Positions 35,522-41,902 of a stretch of 64,000 nucleotides of DNA are shown piece after piece (position 1 is the first letter of the stretch; each line of letters begins with the position of its first letter). The notes beneath the pieces were generated by a model. The model had not been told where the DNA came from. It did no database searches and was given only the letters and a program-made list of their open reading frames with translations. This DNA is from Chloroflexota bacterium (GTDB lineage: Bacteria; Chloroflexota; UBA6077; CF-72), in contig JACPOP010000014.1 of NCBI GenBank assembly GCA_016191465.1, forward strand, positions 62,001 to 126,000, given 5' to 3'. The translations under genes were made by a program, and so were the position numbers.

Positions 35522-36580
35522 CTACGCGAAGACGCGGACCGGCGTACCGATCTCGGCGAAATCCCAGGCGAACTTGGCCTCCTGCTTCGGCAGGCCCAGG
35601 CAGCCGTTCGAGCCGGCGTAACCCCAGTTCGAGCTCCAGTAGTTGTAGTGAATGCTGGAGCCATCGGAGAGGAAGTACTGCGTCCACAGCACGTCCTTCA
35701 GGTAATAGCCACCCGGCGCGGTCCGCGGGACGGGCGGGACGAGGGTTTCGCTGTTCATGATCTCACTGGGCACCTGGCGCAGGATCTGGTGGATGCCGAG
35801 CGCCGTCCGAGAGGCGGCTCGGCCTTTTAGGCTGAGCGATGCCCAGATCGGCGCGCCGTCGACAAAGGCCGTGAGCATCGCTGGCTCTTGTAGGTCCGCC
35901 TCGAACCAGCGTCCCGGCTGGGCACTCCGATCGGCCGAGGCGGTCGCGTACGGGAGCCGCGGCAGGCGCACGAGCGAGTTGTGGACGTAGCCCTCGCCGA
36001 CCGCCTCTTCCATCGCCCCGTCCATCCATTGCACGCGGTACCACGGATCGCCATCGCCGCCTTCCACACTGGAGACGGCCCGCACGGCGGCGTTGTGGGC
36101 AAGGGTGCGCAAGAGCGTGTCTGGCCGTGCATCGGGCCAGAGCCGCAGGTTCGCACCGCCCACGATCCGACCGGGGAGGCCCACCGCGTCGATGACCGGC
36201 GGCCCGGCCGGCGCCGCGCGCTCCGCCGCCAGGTCCTGAGCCGATGGGGTGACGACGGGCCCGACCACGCTCGTCTGGACCCGGCCCACCAATCCCAGCC
36301 GTGGGACCCAGACTTCCAGCAGTCCGCCCGGGACGGAGCGCAGGATGCGCAGCCGCGTCCAGCGGGGCAGCCACGCGACGGCCGTGCCATCCGCGCCGGC
36401 CAGGCGCGCATCCAGGTGATTTGCCACCCATTTCGCCTCGGCATCCTGTGGCTCGGCGGCGGCGCGCTGCGCGCTCCAGGGGAGGATGACCGATCCGACG
36501 GCCGCGGCCGCGCCCTGCAAGAACCCACGCCGCGTCCCGCTGCCGAGCCACAGGACGCCGTGTGTCAAGTCGTGTCGCAC
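35522..36580 (-). CDS. L,D-transpeptidase (YkuD) with Tat-type signal
   Basis: 352 residues from a GTG at 36580 with GGGAG upstream; an ATG at 36664 would add an unlikely basic leader. The N-terminus carries a twin-arginine motif (TRRGFLQG) and a hydrophobic stretch ending near AQRAAA. Central residues are SH3-like repeats (PGRIVGGANLRLWPD, then WYRVQWMDG). The C-terminal YkuD domain has HYNYWSSNWGYAGSNGC with nucleophile Cys327. The usual SHGC is SNGC here, an unusual replacement. It makes 3-3 crosslinks or anchors proteins in peptidoglycan. Confidence 0.85.
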   Translation of the reverse strand: MRHDLTHGVLWLGSGTRRGFLQGAAAAVGSVILPWSAQRAAAEPQDAEAKWVANHLDARLAGADGTAVAWLPRWTRLRILRSVPGGLLEVWVPRLGLVGRVQTSVVGPVVTPSAQDLAAERAAPAGPPVIDAVGLPGRIVGGANLRLWPDARPDTLLRTLAHNAAVRAVSSVEGGDGDPWYRVQWMDGAMEEAVGEGYVHNSLVRLPRLPYATASADRSAQPGRWFEADLQEPAMLTAFVDGAPIWASLSLKGRAASRTALGIHQILRQVPSEIMNSETLVPPVPRTAPGGYYLKDVLWTQYFLSDGSSIHYNYWSSNWGYAGSNGCLGLPKQEAKFAWDFAEIGTPVRVFA

Positions 36581-36942
36581 GCTGTGTAGATCTCCCGAAC
36601 CAAACCTGTGGTGGCGCGCAATACGCAGAGTTTTTATGTGTCTTTCGCGGCGCTTACGCGCCATATTGTAACCCGTTGCGGACCCGGACGGAACTGGCCT
36701 GAATGGGCTATTTCACGTGCGCGGCGTGCCTGCGCCGCTGCCTGGTTCGGCGCTATCGTGCCGGAGCGTGGCCAAGTAACGGTGCTCTTCTCTGGAAGAC
36801 GCATCCTCCGCTCCGCTCGGCACGCGCCGTGCCGGGGGTGGGATCTTCGCTAAACTGGTTCCAGCGGCACGGTGCGTGCAGGCGATCGCAGGTCGCCCAA
36901 TGAACCTCGGGGAGGCGCTGGGCGGGAAGGACGGGTACCGAC
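36581..36942. other. Intergenic region upstream of the YHS gene, with relic of a repeat core
   Basis: 362 bases without a convincing gene. At 36797-36819 GAAGACGCATCCTCCGCTCC closely resembles the GACGGATCC...CGCTCCGCT core of the fold-back elements at 3.8 and 25.2 kb, without heptad arms, so it looks like a decayed copy. The left part holds the leader and promoter of the YkuD gene. The right end carries the AAGGACGG ribosome site of the YHS gene. Confidence 0.5.
36665..36693 (-). promoter_or_regulatory. Possible promoter of the L,D-transpeptidase gene
   Basis: On the minus strand TACAAT (36670-36665) matches a -10 box at five of six positions. TTCCGT (36693-36688), a weak -35, lies 17 bases upstream. 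Transcription would begin about 80 bases before the GTG at 36580. Confidence 0.35.
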
Positions 36943-37098
36943 GTGGAACGTGATCCGGTGTGTGGGATGCAGATCGACCCGCAGAACGCGGCGGCGAAGA
37001 TGGAAGTTGACGGGAAAACCCACTACTTCTGCTCAGAGAGCTGCCACCAGAAGTTCATGCAGAACCCTCAGCAGTACACCGGTCGCGGAGCGGCCTGA
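36943..37098 (+). CDS. Small YHS-domain metal-binding protein
   Basis: A 51-residue protein made of a single YHS domain. It starts MERDPVCGMQID (GTG codon) and has Cys7, then YFCSESCHQKFMQNPQQY with two further cysteines. YHS domains of this type are found in copper and other heavy-metal ATPases and as free-standing metal-binding proteins. AAGGACGG lies before the GTG. It precedes the complex I-like operon with HMBD-bearing NuoJ, so a shared metal theme is likely. Two hairpins follow the stop, so it is probably a separate transcript. Confidence 0.85.
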   Translation: MERDPVCGMQIDPQNAAAKMEVDGKTHYFCSESCHQKFMQNPQQYTGRGAA

Positions 37099-37133
37099 GC
37101 GCAGCGCATCGCGCCTCTGAAGCTTCGGTTGAT

Positions 37134-37221
37134 GGCTCAACACGCACCGCGCCTCGGTTTGCTCAGCGGACCGCGGTGCGCGTGCTGAGCCTGCACCTTG
37201 CGCCGCGGCTGACCGCGGCGC
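37134..37221 (+). terminator. Two consecutive hairpins after the YHS gene
   Basis: First hairpin: 37134-37191, arms GGCTCAACACGC...ACCGCG and complement with two extra bases on one side. Second: 37200-37221, a perfect 9-bp stem (GCGCCGCGG) with a CTGA loop. Together they probably end the YHS transcript and separate it from nuoA. The remaining 165 bases before nuoA show no clear promoter. Confidence 0.6.
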
Positions 37222-37386
37222 GCAGGGCTACCTGGCCCGGCGGCTTCCTACAGGGGCGCATTCATCAGTGGCCGCAAAGCACAAGGATGCACAGGTGGCA
37301 CGTTTTCACGGAACCGTGTGCACGTGCTTCGGAGTTCTGAAGCGCACGCACGACGTGCGTAGTCCGCTGCCCTCCCACTGACCCCC

Positions 37387-37734
37387 GTGTCCGATAACTA
37401 CGCGGTGCTCGCCACCTTTCTCCTGGCGGGCGTGGCTCTGGCAATGCTGGTCCTGGCGCTTGCCCGAAAGCAGGAAGCTCCGAAGGCCGCCGAGCCGTTC
37501 GAGTCGGGAAGCCCGAGCGAGCATAAGACATGGGTCCAGTTTCGGGTGCGGTACTTCCTGATCGCGCTTGTGTTCGTCGCCTTCGACATGGAGATGGTGT
37601 ACATGTTCCCGTGGGCTGTGGTCTTCAAGCGCGTGGGACTGGTGGCCTTCATGGACATGTTCGTGTTCATCGCCGTCCTGGCCGTTGCGATCGCTTACGC
37701 CTGGAAGGAGGGCGCCTTCGAGTGGGAGCGCTGA
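37387..37734 (+). CDS. nuoA: Complex I-like subunit A
   Basis: 115-residue membrane protein with three helices (about 7-26, 58-78, 87-107). The diagnostic RVRYFLIALVFVAFDMEMVYMFPWA stretch, with conserved Asp and Glu in helix 2, is present. The usual YECG motif of the first loop is FESG here, so the Cys that senses the active/deactive transition in other enzymes is Ser. GTG start with no clear ribosome site. Overlaps nuoB by 13 bases. First gene of nuoABDHJKLMN. Confidence 0.93.
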   Translation: MSDNYAVLATFLLAGVALAMLVLALARKQEAPKAAEPFESGSPSEHKTWVQFRVRYFLIALVFVAFDMEMVYMFPWAVVFKRVGLVAFMDMFVFIAVLAVAIAYAWKEGAFEWER

Positions 37735-38120
37735 GCACGCTGGGCCGGCGCTTCACCGCAGGCGGGCAGGGGCTTGCCTACTACCCCGTCGGTGGGACGT
37801 GCTGCCTGCCCGAGCTTGCCGGCGGCGAGCCGGAGGCGTTCGAGCAAGCCGGGTGGACGCGTGCCGCTTCGCCGCGGCACGCGGACCTGCTGCTGGTGAC
37901 CGGCCCGGTGAATGGGAAGCTTGCGCCCGTCGTGGCCCGGCTGTATCAGCAGGTGCCCGCGCCGCGCCGCGCGGTGCTTGTGGGCGGCTGCGCGCACGCG
38001 CCGTACGCCGATGGCGCGAGTGCCGCCGCGGCGCTCTTCGGCGAGGCGCGGCGGGTGCCCGGGTGTCCCGTCGATCCCGCGGCAGTGGTCAGCGCGGCGG
38101 GCGAGGACGCGCCGCCGTGA
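37722..38120 (+). CDS. nuoB: Complex I-like subunit B (short form, N2 cluster)
   Basis: 132 residues, shorter than the usual 160-220. All four ligands of cluster N2 are present: Cys27-Cys28 (GGTCCLPEL), Cys90 (LVGGCAHAP) and Cys115 (VPGCPVDP). HADLLLVTGPVNGKLAPVVARLYQQ is also family-typical. The usual PGCPPRP is PGCPVDP, and the tail that normally contacts NuoI is nearly absent. GTG start within the end of nuoA; the stop overlaps nuoD. It lies at the membrane surface with NuoD and NuoH. The neighbouring gap where nuoC should be is missing altogether. Confidence 0.88.
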   Translation: MGALSTLGRRFTAGGQGLAYYPVGGTCCLPELAGGEPEAFEQAGWTRAASPRHADLLLVTGPVNGKLAPVVARLYQQVPAPRRAVLVGGCAHAPYADGASAAAALFGEARRVPGCPVDPAAVVSAAGEDAPP

Positions 38121-39214
38121 TGCACGCCAGGCAGGCGCCGACGCGCGAGATGGCGACGGAAGACCTCGTCACCTGGTTCGGTCCGGAGCACCCGGCAGTC
38201 TCAGGACTGCGTCTCCAGTTGACGCTGGACGGCGAGCAGGTCAGCGCGGCCGAGATCGAGCTGGGCTACCGCCACCGCGGGCTGGAGAAACTTGCCGAGC
38301 GCGGGTGGGAGCAGGCCGCGGCCATCGCCAGCCAGGTTGACCCGCGGGCGCCGCACGCTGGCGCGGCTGCCTACGCGCGGGCCGTGGAAGCCCTGGCAAA
38401 GGCCGAGTTGTCCGGCCGTGCGGCGCGGCTGCGCGTGGCGATACTGGAGCTTGAGCGCGCGGCGAGCCACCTGGCGTGGCTGGCCAACCTTGCCCGTCTG
38501 CTGGAAGCGCGGCCCGCGGCGCGGCTGGCCGGGCACCTGTATCGGCGCGCGTCTACCGCACTGGCGCTGCTTGCGGGCGCGCCTGGCGCGCAGCGGTGGA
38601 TTGTGCCCGGGGGCGTGGCCGCCGATGCGCCGGCGGACCTGCTGAGGGCACTGTCCGGGGTGCTGGACGCGCTGCGCGGCGCGCTTGACGGACTGCGCAT
38701 GGACCGGTTGGCGGAGCGGCGGCTTAATGGCCTGGCACTCGTGGACGGAGGACGCGCGCTCGAGATGGGCGCCGCCGGTCCGGTCCTCCGAGCGACCGGC
38801 GTTCCGCACGATCTCCGAACGAGCAGCGAGGTATACCGAGCGCTTGGCTTCGAGCCCGTGCTGGGCAGTGGCGGCGATGCCCGGGCGCGCTACAGCCTGC
38901 ACGTGGCCGAAGTAGGCCAGGCGTTGACGCTCGCCCAACGCGCCCTCACGGACCTTCCGCGGGGAGCTGTCGCGGAGAAGGTGCCAGCCATAGGCGTAGC
39001 TGGGCTCGCGCGCGGCCACGCCGAGGGCCCACGCGGCGAGCTTAGCGCCACCGTTCTCACCGATGGCGGCGAACGGCCCCTGCGAGTGGCCTTCCGCGGG
39101 CCATCGCTGGCGCATGCGGGTCTGCTTTCGGAGCTGCTTGTCGGCAGCATGCTCGCCGACGTCCCGCTCGCGGTGGCGAGCCTGGACCTGTCGATGGAAG
39201 AGGCGGAGCGCTAA
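38120..39214 (+). CDS. nuoD: Complex I-like subunit D (49 kDa homologue), divergent
   Basis: 364 residues. Recognisable by GPEHPAVSGLRLQLTLDGE, LGYRHRGLEKLAERG and LELERAASHLAWLANLARL. Quinone-site positions are altered: the usual HPSTHG is HPAVSG (24-29), so the catalytic His is gone. The RxDY segment is replaced by QVDPRAPHA (72-80), so the quinone-binding Tyr is gone. The C-terminal third is weakly conserved. It overlaps nuoB by one base. No NuoC part is fused at either end. Confidence 0.85.
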   Translation: MHARQAPTREMATEDLVTWFGPEHPAVSGLRLQLTLDGEQVSAAEIELGYRHRGLEKLAERGWEQAAAIASQVDPRAPHAGAAAYARAVEALAKAELSGRAARLRVAILELERAASHLAWLANLARLLEARPAARLAGHLYRRASTALALLAGAPGAQRWIVPGGVAADAPADLLRALSGVLDALRGALDGLRMDRLAERRLNGLALVDGGRALEMGAAGPVLRATGVPHDLRTSSEVYRALGFEPVLGSGGDARARYSLHVAEVGQALTLAQRALTDLPRGAVAEKVPAIGVAGLARGHAEGPRGELSATVLTDGGERPLRVAFRGPSLAHAGLLSELLVGSMLADVPLAVASLDLSMEEAER

Positions 39215-39332
39215 GTGCTTCCAGCTCAACGGCGCAGCCTGTGCAGTGGCAGCCGGTGTGCCGCTGGCACGGTGCGTCGCACCCGCGCCACGACAGGCGC
39301 CCTGCCGCGGGCATTCCTGGGAAGCAGTTAGC

Positions 39333-40277
39333 GTGGACCCGGGCGCGGCCCTGGTGGGGCTGTTCGGCACGCTCGCCGTCCTGGTCGTCGCGACCTGGCT
39401 GGCGGCCGTCCTCGACGGGCTCGGCCGAGCCCTTGCCGTGCATCAGCCGGTTGGTCTGGCCGCACTGGCCGCGGCACCGCTTGCGCGCCTCGGCCGGCTG
39501 GTGCGGCGCGCGGACGTGATACCCGCCAACGCGGACGGAGGGCTGTTGTGGAGCGCTCCAGTCATGGCCGTCGCGGTGGTCCTGCTGCTGGCTGGCGTGG
39601 TGCCGCTTGGGCCCGGCCTGGTCATCGCCGACCTGAACATCGGGCTCTTCTACGTCATCGTGCTGCTGGCACCCTTTGTCGTGGCGCTGATGAACGCGGG
39701 CTGGGGCGCGAATGCGAAATACGGCGTGCTGGGCGCGTTCCGGGCGGCCGGTCACTTGCTGGCGTACGAGGTGCCCTTCGGCTTCGCCGCCATAGGCGCG
39801 CCCATGGCGGCCGAGTCGCTCTCGCTGGTCAAGATCGTGGAAGGCCAGGACCGGCTGTGGTACGGCGTCTGGCAGCCCGTGGGATTCGCCATTTACCTGG
39901 TTTCCGCCGCCATCATTACCTACCGCCCGCCGTTCGATCTGCCGGCCGCCGACGATCTTGGGGGCGGCGTGCTGGCAGACGTGTCGGGGCCGCGCTACCT
40001 GCTGCTACGCGGCTCCATGCTGGCGTTGTGGGTGCTGGTCTCGGCCCTGGGCGCGGTGCTTTTCCTGGGCGGTTGGCTGGGGCCGCTCCTGCCGGGGCCG
40101 GTCTGGCTGGTGCTCAAGACCGCGGCGCTCATGCTGGCGATGTCCTGGGTTGGGTACCGGTTGCCGCGGCTGCGCGTGGACCAGATGCTGGGGCTCTCAT
40201 GGAAGGTGCTGCTGCCAGGCACGTTTCTCCACATTGCCATCACGGGCGTCGTGATTTTGCTCCAGACGGGAGGCTGA
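39333..40277 (+). CDS. nuoH: Complex I-like subunit H
   Basis: 314-residue membrane subunit with about eight helices linking the cluster-bearing arm to the ion-pumping arm. Family marks: LLYVIVLLAPF-like helix, HLLAYEVPFGFAAIG and ITYRPPFDLP. After PFDLP the canonical acidic PEAExELV run is PAADDLGGG, so the quinone-funnel glutamates are changed. GTG start at 39333; the 118 bases after nuoD contain no gene and would be the place of a lost nuoI or nuoG. Three bases separate it from nuoJ. Confidence 0.9.
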   Translation: MDPGAALVGLFGTLAVLVVATWLAAVLDGLGRALAVHQPVGLAALAAAPLARLGRLVRRADVIPANADGGLLWSAPVMAVAVVLLLAGVVPLGPGLVIADLNIGLFYVIVLLAPFVVALMNAGWGANAKYGVLGAFRAAGHLLAYEVPFGFAAIGAPMAAESLSLVKIVEGQDRLWYGVWQPVGFAIYLVSAAIITYRPPFDLPAADDLGGGVLADVSGPRYLLLRGSMLALWVLVSALGAVLFLGGWLGPLLPGPVWLVLKTAALMLAMSWVGYRLPRLRVDQMLGLSWKVLLPGTFLHIAITGVVILLQTGG

Positions 40278-40280
40278 GCG

Positions 40281-41591
40281 GTGGTCGAGTGGCTGGCGTT
40301 CGTGCTGCTGGCGGTAATCGCGGTGGGCGGCTCGCTGGGGATGCTGCTCACCATGAGCATGTACCGGGCGGCGATCTTCCTCATGGCCAGCTTCGTGGCG
40401 CTGGCAGGGCTGTTCATCCTGCTCCAGGCGGACCTGCTGGCCGCCATCCAGGTGATGATGAATGTGGGCGGCATGCTGGTCATGCTGCTGTTCATGGTGG
40501 CGCTGATGATGGACCCGGGCGGGGAGATGATGTGGGACATGAAGCGCAAGATGGGCCTGCCGGGCTTTTCCGCGCTCTCCATGTCCATGCCGCGCAGCCC
40601 GCCGCCAGCCGAGGCGGCACGCCCGGAAGACCGGCCACGGACCGGGGGCTCGAACACGGACTGGACCTGCCCGATGCACCCGGAGGTCAGTGCACCCGGC
40701 CCGGGGAGCTGCCCGAAATGCAGCATGGACCTGGCGCCGCGGGCAGCGCTTCAGCCTGAGGCCGCGCCAGCGGCGGACACCGACACGGACACGTACGCGT
40801 GCCCGATGCACCCGGAGGTGCAGTCGAGCGCTCCTGGCCAATGCCCGAAGTGCGGCATGAATCTGGTCCCGCGGGAAGCGGCGCAGGAACCTTCAGCGAC
40901 CACCTACACCTGTCCCATGCACCCCGACGTGCAATCGCCTACGCCGGGCAAATGCCCAAAGTGTGGCATGGACCTGGTGCTGCAGGCCGAGCTCCAGGCG
41001 CCTGCGCCTGCTGCGACCACCTACACCTGTCCCATGCACCCGGAGGTGCAGTCCTCCACTCCGGGGAAGTGCCCGAAGTGCAGCATGGACCTCGTTCCCC
41101 AGGAGGACCCACAGGCGGTGGCGGGCCCCACGGCCTACACCTGCCCGATGCACCCGGAGGTGCGCTCCTCGACCCCCGGCAAGTGCCCGAAATGCAGCAT
41201 GGACCTGGTCCCCGACGAATCGGCTGCGCCGATGGCGGGCCACGCCGGCATGCAGCATGGCGGTGAAGGCGGCATGCACCACGGGGGCGATGGCGCCATG
41301 CCGCGGATGAGCCCGGCGGCCCACTACAAGATGATGGTGGATATGGCGATGTCGACCGCGTTGCTGCCCTGGGCGATTGCCATCGGCGTCGTCTCCGCCC
41401 TCCTCCTGAGCTGGGTGCTGCTCCGCGCCACGTGGCCCCTCTCGCCGACGGGGCCGAATGCAGATGACGTCTCGGTGGTGGGCGAGCTGTTGCTCTCGCG
41501 CTACATGATTGGCTTCGAGGGGGCGGCCTACCTCATCCTGGCCGGCGTGATCGGCGCGGTGCTGCTGGGGAAGCGGGAGCACCGGCGGTGA
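40281..41591 (+). CDS. nuoJ: NuoJ with five inserted heavy-metal-binding domains
   Basis: 436 residues, against about 170-200 for normal NuoJ. Residues 1-76 form three helices with the NuoJ pattern (SLGMLLTMSMYRAAIFLMAS, IQVMMNVGGMLVMLLF). Residues 360-428 supply the fourth and fifth helices. Between them lie five copies of a CPMHPEV-x8-CPKCxMDL module with cysteines at 130/144/147, 174/188/191, 211/225/228, 250/264/267 and 288/302/305. A His/Met-rich run follows (HAGMQHGGEGGMHHGGDGAM, 321-340). Basic residues (KRK, 88-90) right after helix 3 suggest the insert faces the cytoplasm. GGGAGG precedes the GTG. It overlaps nuoK by 4 bases. Metal identity is unknown; copper is plausible. Confidence 0.92.
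   Translation: MVEWLAFVLLAVIAVGGSLGMLLTMSMYRAAIFLMASFVALAGLFILLQADLLAAIQVMMNVGGMLVMLLFMVALMMDPGGEMMWDMKRKMGLPGFSALSMSMPRSPPPAEAARPEDRPRTGGSNTDWTCPMHPEVSAPGPGSCPKCSMDLAPRAALQPEAAPAADTDTDTYACPMHPEVQSSAPGQCPKCGMNLVPREAAQEPSATTYTCPMHPDVQSPTPGKCPKCGMDLVLQAELQAPAPAATTYTCPMHPEVQSSTPGKCPKCSMDLVPQEDPQAVAGPTAYTCPMHPEVRSSTPGKCPKCSMDLVPDESAAPMAGHAGMQHGGEGGMHHGGDGAMPRMSPAAHYKMMVDMAMSTALLPWAIAIGVVSALLLSWVLLRATWPLSPTGPNADDVSVVGELLLSRYMIGFEGAAYLILAGVIGAVLLGKREHRR
40662..41213 (+). repeat. Five tandem HMBD-coding repeats inside nuoJ
   Basis: Units begin at 40662, 40794, 40905, 41022 and 41136, each 26 codons, joined by Pro/Ala/Gln-rich linkers of variable length. Units 4 and 5 encode the same peptide except one Gln/Arg change, yet nine other codons differ silently. 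The copies are therefore old and have been kept by selection at the protein level, not by recent slippage. The module matches the free-standing heavy-metal-binding domain found in CusB-like adaptors and copper ATPases. Confidence 0.9.
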
Positions 41592-41902
41592 GCGGCCCGC
41601 CGCTCCAGGCGTACCTGCTGCTCGGCGCCGTGCTGTTCGGGGTGGGACTCTTCGGGGTCTTCTCGCAGCGTGGCGCGGTCATGATCCTGATGTCCATCGA
41701 GATTATTCTGAACGCGGCATTGCTCAACCTGGTGGCCTTCTGGCGCTTTTCGGCGCCCGCCGAATATGGCGCCCAGGTGTTCTTCATCGTCATGACCACC
41801 ATCGGCGCCATCGAGATGGCGGTTGGCCTGGCGATCGTTCTCATGGGGTTCCGTAACCGCGGGAGCCAGTACGTGGATCGGTTCATGGACATGCGCGGGT
41901 GA
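41588..41902 (+). CDS. nuoK: Complex I-like subunit K
   Basis: 104 residues, three helices, normal length. The helices contain the conserved glutamates of the ion path (VMILMSIEIILNAALLNL and TTIGAIEMAVGLAIVL). GTG start overlapping nuoJ by 4 bases; nuoL begins 4 bases before its end. Works as an antiporter-like element beside NuoJ and NuoN. Confidence 0.95.
   Translation: MSGPPLQAYLLLGAVLFGVGLFGVFSQRGAVMILMSIEIILNAALLNLVAFWRFSAPAEYGAQVFFIVMTTIGAIEMAVGLAIVLMGFRNRGSQYVDRFMDMRG

Noticed and set aside
37222-37386. A promoter or regulatory RNA before nuoA
   Set aside because: No box pair with proper spacing and no recognisable riboswitch; only short palindromes such as GCACGTGC-type strings.
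39215-39332. A missing nuoI or nuoC hidden between nuoD and nuoH
   Set aside because: Only 118 bases with no CxxCxxCxxxC pattern in any frame; too short for either gene.
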